This document shows positions 1 to 7,972 of a DNA stretch of 64,000 bases, piece by piece. The notes below the pieces were generated by a model. The model saw only the letters and a list, made by a program, of their open reading frames with translations, was not told where the DNA came from and searched no databases. Location: assembly GCF_003315295.1 (NCBI RefSeq), contig NZ_QNRI01000006.1, positions 62,001-126,000 of the forward strand, written 5' to 3'. Made by a program: the position numbers and the translations under genes. This DNA is from Paraliobacillus ryukyuensis (GTDB lineage Bacteria; Bacillota; Bacilli; Bacillales; Amphibacillaceae). Every line of letters begins with the position of its first letter. Position 1 is the stretch's first letter.

Positions 1-1
1 T

Positions 2-328
2 AACGAAGTCATCTATGGATTAAAACCCGGCCAACCAAAAAAACCGAAACAAACAGCAAGTGAACTCACTGATGAATGTTATTCTTCTTTCATGTTAGAG
101 TTAGTCAAAGGATCGACAGCCACGTTTTCCATGGCAGCACTTGAGATGAATAATCCTATTGTGCGTCGGATCATTGCAGATAGTTTACCTAACTTAATTG
201 AAATGGGTTATGAGATTTTCCTTTATCAAAACAAACATGGTTATTATCAAGTAGCGCAATTAACTCCACAAGATATGAATACAATGGTACAAACGTACGG
301 CAAAGCTCCACAAACAAATATTCATTAA
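2..328 (+). CDS. CotF-family spore coat protein, 5'-truncated
   Basis: The frame is open from the window edge, so the N-terminus is missing. The visible 108 residues contain TASELTDECYSSFMLELVKG, a helical stretch and a Tyr/Gln-rich C-terminus (YQNKHGYYQVAQLTPQDM). This is the pattern of the C-terminal helical domain of CotF/YhcQ/YraG spore coat proteins. ATG at 92 is internal to the open frame and is probably not the start. Coat proteins of this family assemble on the forespore late in sporulation. Family assignment rests on recognition of sequence style, not on a catalytic motif. Two further genes of the family type lie at 23560-24171. Confidence 0.65.
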   Translation, partial: NEVIYGLKPGQPKKPKQTASELTDECYSSFMLELVKGSTATFSMAALEMNNPIVRRIIADSLPNLIEMGYEIFLYQNKHGYYQVAQLTPQDMNTMVQTYGKAPQTNIH

Positions 329-381
329 TCTGTTAATTAATAATGTATAATTAAAAATCTGATGAATAATTCAGATAATTG

Positions 382-410
382 TTGCAAGAATAATTGTTTA
401 GGGCTACAAT
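382..410 (+). promoter_or_regulatory. Sigma-A promoter for the ABC-F leader
   Basis: TTGCAA at 382-387 and TACAAT at 405-410 are separated by 17 bp, a good vegetative promoter. Transcription would start near 417, giving a leader of about 310 nt before the ABC-F start codon. That leader contains a short reading frame and an intrinsic terminator. Confidence 0.6.
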
Positions 411-446
411 AAATGTAGATTAGTTAAGGAATGGAGGTGGGGAAGG

Positions 447-620
447 ATGTTAAATCAATTTGTTGCGTTGCACAATAATGGTCGGTTAAAATGCCTGCTT
501 TTCACTCGTGCAAAATTTGCGGTTAAAGTTTCCAACGGGATACATCTGTCCTTTTTTAATCAACTTTATAACCGAAACGCAAGAAAGAAAACATCTTTTA
601 CCCACATGATAGGTGCATAA
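447..620 (+). CDS. Putative 57-aa leader peptide upstream of the ABC-F gene
   Basis: An ATG at 447 follows a strong ribosome binding site (GGAGG at 433-437, 9 nt spacing) and opens a 57-codon frame ending in TAA at 618. The peptide begins MLNQFVALHNNGRLKCLLFT, is basic and resembles no family I recognise. It lies between a sigma-A promoter and an intrinsic terminator ahead of the ABC-F gene. In Firmicutes, ABC-F antibiotic-resistance genes are often induced when a drug stalls ribosomes on such a leader, so a regulatory role is more likely than a stable product. That role is inference; what is seen is the SD-led frame and its position. Confidence 0.5.
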   Translation: MLNQFVALHNNGRLKCLLFTRAKFAVKVSNGIHLSFFNQLYNRNARKKTSFTHMIGA

Positions 621-654
621 AGCTTATAAATAGTCGGTCTATTTTAAGTGATAG

Positions 655-689
655 AGTCATGGGAAGAATGTCTTCTCATGGCTTTTTTG
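655..689 (+). terminator. Intrinsic terminator/attenuator before the ABC-F gene
   Basis: The arms at 655-667 and 671-683 form a 13-bp stem with G-T wobbles and a 3-nt loop, followed by a T-rich tract (683-696). It lies inside the leader of the ABC-F transcript, after the leader-peptide stop and 39 nt before the real start codon. Most transcripts would be expected to stop here unless an alternative fold forms. Confidence 0.65.
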
Positions 690-727
690 TTTTTTATCGT
701 GTGTGTTGGAAACAGGAGGAAAAACAC

Positions 728-2596
728 ATGATATTATGTAGTGTGCATGAAATTAGTAAAATGTATGGAGGAAACCTAGTACTCGATCAGATAAATTTAG
801 ATATAAAAGAAAATCAACGCATGGCCTTAGTAGGAAGAAATGGTTCGGGGAAAACAACATTACTTCGATTGATAGCAGGGTTGGAGCAACCGGATAATGG
901 CAAAATTCATCTGAAGAAAGACATGCGTGTTGGCTATTTAGAACAAATACCGCGTGTTACAGATGTAGAAAGTGTATACCAAGTACTAACACAAGCATTT
1001 TCCAAACTAAATGACATGCGAAAAGAGCTAATTAAGCTAGAACAAGAACTGGCTAGCGTTACGGATGAAATAAAATTAGCAAACCAAATGAAGCAGTATG
1101 GTTTATTACAAGATCAGTTTGCTTTAGCAGGCGGCTATGATATGGAATACAAAATTGAACAAGTAGCGAATGGGCTCAAGCTTTCTAACTTACTTTCTCA
1201 CTATTTTAATGATCTGAGCGGAGGAGAGAAAACAAAGGTGGGGCTTGCCTATATATTATTGCAAGAACCAGATCTTTTACTATTAGATGAACCGACCAAT
1301 CATTTGGATGTAACAGCAGTCGAATGGCTTACCCAGTTTGTTCAGCATTATCATGGTACCATTTTAATGGTTTCCCATGATCGCTATTTTTTAGATGATG
1401 TAGCAACGATTATTCTAGACCTAGAAGATGGAGAAATTACTTCTTATCCGATGAATTATAGTAACTTTGTTGCAGAAAAAGAAAAACGGATGCTAATTGA
1501 GTTTCAAGCGTATCAAGAGCAGCAAAAGAAGATCAAGAAGATGAAAGAAGCGATTAAGCGGTTAAGACAATGGGCAAATCAAGCAAATCCGCCAAATGAA
1601 GGCTTACATAAGCGGGCTCGAAATATGGAGAGAGCATTGCAACGAATGGAGAAAATCAACAAGCCAGTACTTGAACACAAGAAAATGAATTTTGTAGTTC
1701 AAGCAAGTGATCGTTCTGGAAAAGATGTCGTGCAATTAACGGATGTCAGCAAATATTTTGAACATAAATTAATCTTTACTGATGTTACGCTCGATATCGA
1801 TTACCAAGATCGCGTAGCAATTGTTGGTGACAATGGAACAGGAAAATCGACATTGCTGAAATTAATACTAGGTGAGTTGACACCTGACGAAGGTACAGTG
1901 AAAATTGGTAGCAATGCTAAAATTGGTTATCTATGGCAAAACATGTTTACTGATAATCAAACAAAAACGGTTTTAGAACTTTTTCGTGAAGAAATAGCGG
2001 TGACAGAAGGAAAAGCTAGACATATCCTTGCTCAATTTATGTTTTATGGGCCAGCTGTGTTTCAATCGGTAGCAAATTTAAGTGGAGGAGAAAAAATGCG
2101 CCTTCGCTTAGCACAACTGATGTACAAAGACATTAATGTGCTTATTTTAGACGAACCAACCAATCATTTAGATATCGAATCTCGAGAAGTAATCGAAGAC
2201 GCACTAACCCATTTTTCTGGTACGATTATTGGTGTTTCACATGATCGCTATTTTCTTAATCAGATTTTTTCAAAAATCTATTGGGTTGAGAACCATACCG
2301 TAACGTATTTTCCTGGTGATTATACTTGGGCGAAGCAAAAACGAAAACAATTACAAGTGGAACATGCAGAAAAAAACGCTCTTCCTAAACAAGTTAGAAA
2401 TAATAATAATACTTCGATCACTCAAAAATATAAAAGTGAGGACAATACCTTGGAAATGGAAGTACTAGAAAAACAATTGGAAACGATCGAAGAACAAATA
2501 GCAAATACAAATGAACCCGTCGAACTAGAAAGGCTGTTAAAACAAAAACAAGAGTTAGAAACTTACTGGGAAGCACTAATAGAACAGTTACCATAA
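728..2596 (+). CDS. ABC-F family ATPase (candidate ribosome-protection protein)
   Basis: A 622-residue protein with two ABC nucleotide-binding domains and no membrane segments. Domain 1 has Walker A GRNGSGKT (about residues 36-43), signature LSGGEKTKV and Walker B LLLLDEPTNHLD. Domain 2 has GDNGTGKST, LSGGEKMRL and LILDEPTNHLD. A charged linker (RQWANQANPPNEGLHKRAR) joins them, and the C-terminus is a Gln/Glu-rich coiled coil. This is the ABC-F layout: these proteins act on the ribosome as translation factors or antibiotic-protection factors rather than as transporters. ATG 728 is chosen because AGGAGG stands just upstream; the ATG at 659 lies inside the attenuator hairpin. The attenuated leader favours a drug-inducible role, but the subfamily is not assigned. 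Confidence 0.85.
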   Translation: MILCSVHEISKMYGGNLVLDQINLDIKENQRMALVGRNGSGKTTLLRLIAGLEQPDNGKIHLKKDMRVGYLEQIPRVTDVESVYQVLTQAFSKLNDMRKELIKLEQELASVTDEIKLANQMKQYGLLQDQFALAGGYDMEYKIEQVANGLKLSNLLSHYFNDLSGGEKTKVGLAYILLQEPDLLLLDEPTNHLDVTAVEWLTQFVQHYHGTILMVSHDRYFLDDVATIILDLEDGEITSYPMNYSNFVAEKEKRMLIEFQAYQEQQKKIKKMKEAIKRLRQWANQANPPNEGLHKRARNMERALQRMEKINKPVLEHKKMNFVVQASDRSGKDVVQLTDVSKYFEHKLIFTDVTLDIDYQDRVAIVGDNGTGKSTLLKLILGELTPDEGTVKIGSNAKIGYLWQNMFTDNQTKTVLELFREEIAVTEGKARHILAQFMFYGPAVFQSVANLSGGEKMRLRLAQLMYKDINVLILDEPTNHLDIESREVIEDALTHFSGTIIGVSHDRYFLNQIFSKIYWVENHTVTYFPGDYTWAKQKRKQLQVEHAEKNALPKQVRNNNNTSITQKYKSEDNTLEMEVLEKQLETIEEQIANTNEPVELERLLKQKQELETYWEALIEQLP

Positions 2597-2693
2597 AGGA
2601 AGCTTTTTAATATAAGAGAAACAAGTAATGTTTCCTTAAATGTATTAGTGATATAATGATAAATACAAATTTCTGAAAAAAGGACTGTCGAAG

Positions 2694-3455
2694 TTGAAGT
2701 CTAGCATACAAGTGAGAAATATAACGATTGGTGAAGGGAAACCTAAGGTATGCGTACCTATTGTAGGGAAGACACTAGCAGAAATAAATGAAGCGCTGCA
2801 AGTTATTGCAAACCAACAAATAGACTTGATCGAATGGCGTGCTGACTTTTTTCAAGCGGTGGATGATATGAATCAAGTAACTACAGTGTTAAAAGAAATA
2901 CGTCAACAGCTACAGACATCACCGATTATTTTTACGTTCCGAACAGCTGAAGAAGGTGGAAATAAAAAATTTTCGTTAGATGCTTATTCTCAATTGTATC
3001 AAGGTGTTATCCATACGGGGTTAATCGACTTTATTGATATTGAATTATTTATAGAAGCCTCTACGCGCAATGAATTAGTGGCAAGTGCAAAGCAAAACGA
3101 GGTCTTAACGATTATCTCGAATCATGATTTTGCTAAAACACCTTCTAAAGAAGCTATTATTAATCGGTTGAAGTTAGCGCAGGATATAGGGGGAGATGTG
3201 GCTAAAATTGCGGTAATGCCAACTAATCCGGGTGATGTTTTAACTTTACTTGAAGCCACTTACACGATGGCAGAAACATATGCTACTATACCAATTATTA
3301 CAATGGCTATGGATCAATTAGGAACGCTATCAAGAACGGTAGGAGGATTATTCGGATCCTCTGTCACCTTTGCTTCTATTACAAAAAGTTCAGCGCCTGG
3401 TCAAGTAAATATCAAAGAATTGCAACAAATGCTAGATTATTTTTATACATCATAA
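2694..3455 (+). CDS. aroD: Type I 3-dehydroquinate dehydratase
   Basis: The 253-aa product converts 3-dehydroquinate to 3-dehydroshikimate in the shikimate pathway, through a Schiff base. The catalytic His lies in ISNHDFAKTP and the Schiff-base Lys in DVAKIAVMP; EWRADFF near residue 47 and a late SSVTFASITKSSAPGQ are also typical of type I enzymes. The start is TTG at 2694 with AAAGGA about 10 nt upstream; no better ATG exists near the N-terminus. Length fits the family (about 250 aa). The neighbours are unrelated to aromatic synthesis and the gene has its own terminator, so it looks monocistronic. Confidence 0.92.
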   Translation: MKSSIQVRNITIGEGKPKVCVPIVGKTLAEINEALQVIANQQIDLIEWRADFFQAVDDMNQVTTVLKEIRQQLQTSPIIFTFRTAEEGGNKKFSLDAYSQLYQGVIHTGLIDFIDIELFIEASTRNELVASAKQNEVLTIISNHDFAKTPSKEAIINRLKLAQDIGGDVAKIAVMPTNPGDVLTLLEATYTMAETYATIPIITMAMDQLGTLSRTVGGLFGSSVTFASITKSSAPGQVNIKELQQMLDYFYTS

Positions 3456-3517
3456 ATAGAGTAATTCTATGTATGAAGCTATATTTAAAATTCAGATATT
3501 AGTAAATTAAAAATAAA

Positions 3518-3560
3518 AGCAGACAGTAAAGTGGGTATTTCACCTTAGTGTCTGCTTCAT
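3518..3560 (+). terminator. Terminator after aroD
   Basis: AGCAGACA at 3518-3525 pairs with TGTCTGCT further right, with an inner GTG/CAC and TAA/TTA extension, and is followed by TCATTTTGT. Confidence 0.7.
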
Positions 3561-3834
3561 TTTGTATAGGAAAATGGTACCTATTGGTGCATATGCTTAA
3601 ATATTGTAACTATTATGCATTTTCTTACATTTTTTCTAAAAAAAGATTTAAAAAATGCAAATTGAAATATAATTGTAATATTCATATTACATGTTTGTTA
3701 TCTCTGGATGTTATACTGACGTTGCTGAAAAATTAATAGGGTATTAGATAGCTTGTTATTACTAGTTTAACCAACATTACAAGATGATAAACATAATCCG
3801 TAAAAAATAAGTCAAATTATACATAGGAAAGAGA
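3561..3834. other. Intergenic stretch without a recognised gene
   Basis: This is AT-rich sequence between the aroD terminator and the NlpC/P60 gene. A 62-codon frame here (3548-3736) starts within the terminator stem, lacks a ribosome binding site and is rich in Cys/Tyr/Asn as expected of random AT-rich DNA. It probably holds only the promoter of the following gene. Confidence 0.5.
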
Positions 3835-5064
3835 GTGTGGACGCGAGTGAATAGTAAAAAAGTATTAGCAGGGGTAACAATTACAGTCGGTTTGATGGTA
3901 ACTTTTCCGTTTGATAAACCAGTGGTACACGCTGAAACACATAGTGAAATTCAAGATCAACGTTCAGACGTTCAATCTAAATTAGCAGATAAAAAACAAG
4001 AACTAGAATCGATTCAAGCAGAATTAATCGAGATGAATGATGAAATTAGTCGAGTGGATGAAGCGATTCAAGCAAATGAAAAGAAAATAAAAGAAACAAA
4101 AGATAAAATAGAAGAGAAACAAAAAGAAGTAGATAAATTAGAAAAAGAAGTAGCTGCATTAGAAGAAGATATTGAAAAACGTTTTGAAATCTTAAAAGAA
4201 CGCGCATCCTCTTTACAAAAAAATGGTGGATCCGTTCAATATTTGGATGTACTATTCGGATCTAAGAGTTTTGGAGATTTAATTGACCGTGTATCTATTG
4301 TTACTAAGATTACACAAGCAGATAATAGTTTAATTGATCAATTTAAAGCAGATAAACAAAAAGTAGAAGAGCAAAAAGCTGAGATTGAGACGAAGTTACA
4401 AGATCTAAAAGATATGCAGGCAGAACTTGAAGCAATTCAAGAGCAAGTAGAAATGCAAAAAGAACAAAATGAATCTAAAAAAGCTGAACTGGAAGAAAAA
4501 GAAGCTAATAGTAAAGATATGATTAATGACCTAGAGTTAAAAGATAGTGAATTAGCACAAATGGAAGCTAATGCGAAGGAACAAGTAGCAAAAAGTCATG
4601 AACAACAAATTGAAACATACAGCAAAGAAGTTGAGAAATCTGTCAAAAAATCTAGTGGTTCTGCACCAGTAAGTGGAAATGCAAGCTCGATTATTTCTGC
4701 GGGTTACAAGTATATTGGCAATTCAAGTTATCAATTTGGTGGTGGTCGCTCTTCTTCTGATATAGCTAGAGGGCTGTTCGATTGTTCTGGTTACGTTTCG
4801 TGGGCTTTTGCACAAGGTGGAGTTAATCTACCAGCAAGCACAAGTTCTTTAAGTGGAGTAGGTCAAAAAGTTTCTCCAAGTGAGATGAAACCTGGCGATC
4901 TAGTATTCTTTGACACGTATAAAATAAATGGCCACGTTGGTATTTATGTTGGTGGAAACCAGTTTATCGGATCTCAAAGTTCTACTGGCGTAGCAATTGC
5001 TAATATGGGTAGTGGCTATTGGGCTAACCACTTTAGTGGTCATGTTCGTCGTGTAATCAACTAA
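3835..5064 (+). CDS. CwlO-type NlpC/P60 peptidoglycan endopeptidase
   Basis: A 409-residue secreted cell-wall hydrolase. It has a signal peptide (hydrophobic core LAGVTITVGLMVTF, probable cleavage after VHA), then about 230 residues of charged coiled coil, including SVQYLDVLFGSKSFGDLIDR, which is typical of CwlO/PcsB proteins. A short Ser-rich linker leads to a C-terminal NlpC/P60 domain. The catalytic Cys is in FDCSGYVSWAFAQGG, the His in NGHVGIYVGG, and a further polar His in WANHF. Such enzymes cleave D-Glu to meso-DAP bonds during wall elongation, with the coiled coil controlling activity. The start is GTG 3835 or GTG 3847; both follow AGGAAAG and give a usable signal peptide. A strong terminator closes the gene. 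Confidence 0.88.
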   Translation: MWTRVNSKKVLAGVTITVGLMVTFPFDKPVVHAETHSEIQDQRSDVQSKLADKKQELESIQAELIEMNDEISRVDEAIQANEKKIKETKDKIEEKQKEVDKLEKEVAALEEDIEKRFEILKERASSLQKNGGSVQYLDVLFGSKSFGDLIDRVSIVTKITQADNSLIDQFKADKQKVEEQKAEIETKLQDLKDMQAELEAIQEQVEMQKEQNESKKAELEEKEANSKDMINDLELKDSELAQMEANAKEQVAKSHEQQIETYSKEVEKSVKKSSGSAPVSGNASSIISAGYKYIGNSSYQFGGGRSSSDIARGLFDCSGYVSWAFAQGGVNLPASTSSLSGVGQKVSPSEMKPGDLVFFDTYKINGHVGIYVGGNQFIGSQSSTGVAIANMGSGYWANHFSGHVRRVIN

Positions 5065-5078
5065 ATAGTTATCTTAGC

Positions 5079-5113
5079 AAAAAAGATGCGAGTACTCTAC
5101 TCGCATCTTTTTT
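5079..5113 (+). terminator. Terminator after the NlpC/P60 gene
   Basis: A near-perfect hairpin: AAAAAAGATGCGAGTA pairs with TACTCGCATCTTTTTT around a 3-nt loop and ends in a T run. Confidence 0.9.
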
Positions 5114-5379
5114 GCTTCTATGGTACATAACGTTGATTTTATATTAAATGTGGGGATGTCATTTGCTCTATCAAATCTTAAATAGAAGCAAAAAAATACA
5201 CGCTTTCCCTCTCTTTAATGACCTAAAGATGTAGATGCAAAAGGAAAAGGAATTTGCCAAGTTAGCTGAAGCTATGTCTGCGGAAAGCGAGTAGATTTTC
5301 TCTGCGGTTCAAGCATCCTTCTGTCATATGTTGACGATGTTGAAATGAAAACCAAACGATCATTTGTAACATAGAATTA
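5114..5379. other. Intergenic stretch between convergent genes
   Basis: No convincing frame is present. A patch at about 5277-5311 (GCGGAAAGCGAGTAGATTTT followed by CTCTGCGG) is more GC-rich than its surroundings and loosely resembles the interior of the dispersed repeat at 9884-10230. It may be a decayed copy. Confidence 0.35.
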
Positions 5380-5416
5380 AAAAATGACGTTGATGAGATT
5401 TTCACTCACCAACGTC
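5380..5416 (-). terminator. Terminator of brxA
   Basis: Read on the minus strand, GACGTTGGTGAG pairs with CTCATCAACGTC (one mismatch) around a short loop, followed by ATTTTTTAA. Confidence 0.8.
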
Positions 5417-5430
5417 TTTGTATAATCATT

Positions 5431-5856
5431 TTAAACAGCTTGATATCCCTTAACAACATTTGTTGTAATAGCTTCTACTTCATACCCTTCAATTTGTTCT
5501 CTAGGTATAAAATGCGTCACTTTATTTCCTTTTAAGATAGCGATGGACGGAGAAGAAGGTTCAATTCCAACAAAGTACTCCCGCATTTTTTCAGTAGCCT
5601 CACGATCCTGTCCGGCAAATACCGTTACTAGATGGTCTGGTTTTACTTCATTTCCTACGGCGGCTAACACAGCAGGTCTAGCTAAACCAGCTGCACATCC
5701 ACAAACAGAATTGACTACTACAAGCGTAGTTCCTTCAGCATTTTCCATAAATGATTCCACTGCTTCAGCAGTCGTTAATTCAGCAAATCCAGCATTGGTT
5801 AACTCGTCGCGCATTGGCTGACTTACTTCTTTCATATATGCTTCATATGGATTCAT
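5431..5856 (-). CDS. brxA: Bacilliredoxin BrxA (YphP family)
   Basis: The 141-aa cytosolic protein belongs to the YphP/YqiW (BrxA/BrxB) family, which removes bacillithiol from mixed disulfides on proteins after oxidative stress. The hallmark CGC active site is in VVNSVCGCAAGLARPA (about residues 48-63), followed by VTVFAGQDREATEKMREYF and PSSPS. The N-terminus (EAYMKEVSQPMRDELTNAGF) and HFIPREQIEG are closer to BrxA than to BrxB. Start at ATG 5856 with AAGGAG upstream. Monocistronic, with its own terminator on the minus strand. Confidence 0.92.
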   Translation of the reverse strand: MNPYEAYMKEVSQPMRDELTNAGFAELTTAEAVESFMENAEGTTLVVVNSVCGCAAGLARPAVLAAVGNEVKPDHLVTVFAGQDREATEKMREYFVGIEPSSPSIAILKGNKVTHFIPREQIEGYEVEAITTNVVKGYQAV

Positions 5857-5994
5857 CGTTACATACTCCTTTTTTCTGAAATTACTAATACATGTAAGGC
5901 AATCACATCATGAAATTAGGCAGTTTGTCAAGTCAATCACTTCTTCAATAGAAAACTTACTAAACAAATTAGTTAAGAAAATCCACAAAAAATA

Positions 5995-6022
5995 TTGACA
6001 TATACCAAAATCGTGGTAATAT
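5995..6022 (+). promoter_or_regulatory. Sigma-A promoter of yclNOPQ
   Basis: TTGACA (5995-6000) and TAATAT (6017-6022) are spaced 16 bp apart, immediately upstream of the Fur box. Confidence 0.6.
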
Positions 6023-6032
6023 AAAAAAATAA

Positions 6033-6051
6033 TTGATAATGAATATCATTA
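6033..6051 (+). promoter_or_regulatory. Fur box upstream of yclNOPQ
   Basis: TTGATAATGAATATCATTA is a palindrome matching the TGATAAT-N-ATTATCA iron box closely. It overlaps the expected transcription start, which suits iron-dependent repression of the siderophore importer that follows. Confidence 0.85.
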
Positions 6052-6081
6052 TTAATACGTGATTATATAGAGGATTTTGTT

Positions 6082-7035
6082 ATGAAAAAACGTTATTTAC
6101 TTATTGCTCTACTTCTGTTAAGTGTTGTGTCACTATTTATCGGTGTCACCTCTTTATCAATAATAGATGTGTTTCACTTAACAGAAGAGCAAATACATAT
6201 TTTATGGATTAGTCGTTTTCCAAGATTAATCAGTATTATCATTGCCGGGATGAGTATGAGTATCTGTGGGCTGATCATGCAACAACTCAGTCGCAACAAA
6301 TTTGTTTCTCCAACAACAGCTGGAACGATCGATTCTGCCAAATTCGGAATTTTAATTGCATTACTAGTCTTTCCGACTGCGGGCCCTGTCCAAAAAATGA
6401 TCGTTGCATTTATTTTTGCTTTAATTGGAACATTTTTATTTATGAAAATTTTGGAAAAAGTAAAGTTTAAAGATCCTATCTTTATTCCACTCGTCGGGCT
6501 AATGTTCGGTAATATTGTAAGTTCGATTACCACCTTTTTTGCTTATCAAAATGACTTGATTCAAAATATGTCCTCCTGGTTACAGGGGAATTTTGCGTTA
6601 ATTCTTCAAGGAAGATATGAAATGCTTTTTATCAGTGTTCCTTTGGTAATATTCGCCTATTTATATGCCAATAAGTTCACCATCGCTGGGATGGGCGAGG
6701 ATTTTTCGAAAAACTTAGGAATGAATCATAAACAAGTGGTAAATATCGGTCTAGTTATTGTCGCTATTATAACATCTGTGGTTACTTTAACAGTTGGTAT
6801 GATTCCATTTTTAGGCTTAATCATTCCAAATATCGTTTCGATTTATCGAGGAGATCATTTAAGAAATAGTTTGCCACACACTGCGCTTTTAGGGAGCATA
6901 TTTGTTTTGGCTTGTGACATCATAGGAAGAGTTATTATTTTCCCTTATGAAATTGCAATTGGAGTTACTGTGGGAGTAATTGGTAGTGGGATCTTCCTTT
7001 ACTTAATTATGAGGAGATCGGCACATGCGTCTTAA
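6082..7035 (+). CDS. yclN: Siderophore ABC transporter permease YclN (petrobactin type)
   Basis: A 317-aa FecCD-family inner-membrane permease with about nine hydrophobic segments. SRFPRLISIIIAGMSMSICG, GLIMQQLSRNKFVSPTTAGT and the late GMIPFLGLIIPNIVSIYRGD are the characteristic permease loops, the last contacting the ATPase. The sequence closely resembles B. subtilis YclN, a subunit of the YclNOPQ importer for the catecholate siderophore petrobactin. It is first in a four-gene Fur-box operon, and its last 11 nt overlap the next permease gene. Expression is expected to rise under iron starvation. Petrobactin as substrate is inferred from the family. Confidence 0.9.
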   Translation: MKKRYLLIALLLLSVVSLFIGVTSLSIIDVFHLTEEQIHILWISRFPRLISIIIAGMSMSICGLIMQQLSRNKFVSPTTAGTIDSAKFGILIALLVFPTAGPVQKMIVAFIFALIGTFLFMKILEKVKFKDPIFIPLVGLMFGNIVSSITTFFAYQNDLIQNMSSWLQGNFALILQGRYEMLFISVPLVIFAYLYANKFTIAGMGEDFSKNLGMNHKQVVNIGLVIVAIITSVVTLTVGMIPFLGLIIPNIVSIYRGDHLRNSLPHTALLGSIFVLACDIIGRVIIFPYEIAIGVTVGVIGSGIFLYLIMRRSAHAS

Positions 7036-7972
7036 TTTAAAAATATCAATTATTATCATTTTAGCTTTGACGATAGTTTCCATTTTTCTTTTTGCTGGTA
7101 TACCAAGTCACTGGAACTACATATTACCGAGAAGATTCGAAAAAGTGTTAGCTATTGTAATGACTGGGACTGTTATTGCAATTGCAACAGTCGTTTTTCA
7201 GACAATAACGAATAATCGCATTCTAACACCTAGCGTGATTGGTTTAGGCTCCCTGTATACGTTATTACAAACTTTTATTGTATTTGTATTTGGTGTCGCT
7301 AGCATTGCAAGTGTCAATCAAACCATTAACTTTATCCTATCCGTTATTGCGATGATGGTATTCGCATTCGTGCTCTATCAATTATTATTTAAAAAACAGC
7401 AGAATGTCTATTTTCTTTTATTAGTTGGATTAGTATTTGGAACTTTTTTTAGTAGTTTATCATCATTTATGCAAGTGTTAATTGATCCGAATGACTTTTT
7501 AAGTGTTCAGAACAAATTGTTTGCTAGTTTTAATAGTATACATACTGCTATTATTCCATATGCTTTTGGCATAATCTTGCTATCTCTAGCTTACTTTTGG
7601 CGTTTTATTAAATACCTAGATGTCATGGCATTAGGGAAATCACATGCGATTAATCTCGGAATCAATTATGACTATATGGTTAAACGATTGCTTATTATTA
7701 TTGCGGTTTGGATTTCTGTTGCTACAGCTTTAGTTGGTCCAATCCTTTTTCTAGGATTGCTGGTTGCAAACGTAACCTATGAATTCTTACAAACACATAA
7801 GCACGCTTATTTATTACCTAGTGCTGCATTAATTAGTATTATTGCGCTTGTTGGGGGACAACTGATTGTGGAGCGGGTATTCACCTTTAATACAACAATA
7901 AGTGTAATTCTTAACTTTATTGGTGGTGTTTATTTCTTATACTTAATACTAAAGGAGAATAAAGCATGGTAG
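7025..7972 (+). CDS. yclO: Siderophore ABC transporter permease YclO
   Basis: The 315-aa second FecCD-type permease is the partner of YclN in a heterodimeric channel. About nine hydrophobic segments are visible, with the short coupling region LVGPILFLGLLVANVTYEFL and an HKHAYLLPSAALISI loop near the C-terminus. Its ATG lies inside the end of yclN behind GAGGAG, so the two are translationally coupled. The gene overlaps yclP by 7 nt. Confidence 0.88.
   Translation: MRLNLKISIIIILALTIVSIFLFAGIPSHWNYILPRRFEKVLAIVMTGTVIAIATVVFQTITNNRILTPSVIGLGSLYTLLQTFIVFVFGVASIASVNQTINFILSVIAMMVFAFVLYQLLFKKQQNVYFLLLVGLVFGTFFSSLSSFMQVLIDPNDFLSVQNKLFASFNSIHTAIIPYAFGIILLSLAYFWRFIKYLDVMALGKSHAINLGINYDYMVKRLLIIIAVWISVATALVGPILFLGLLVANVTYEFLQTHKHAYLLPSAALISIIALVGGQLIVERVFTFNTTISVILNFIGGVYFLYLILKENKAW

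Noticed and set aside
659-727. ATG 659 as start of the ABC-F protein
   Set aside because: It lies inside the 5' arm of the attenuator hairpin, lacks a ribosome binding site, and ATG 728 has AGGAGG just upstream.
3548-3736. 62-codon frame after aroD
   Set aside because: It begins inside the terminator stem, lacks a ribosome binding site and has random-looking composition.
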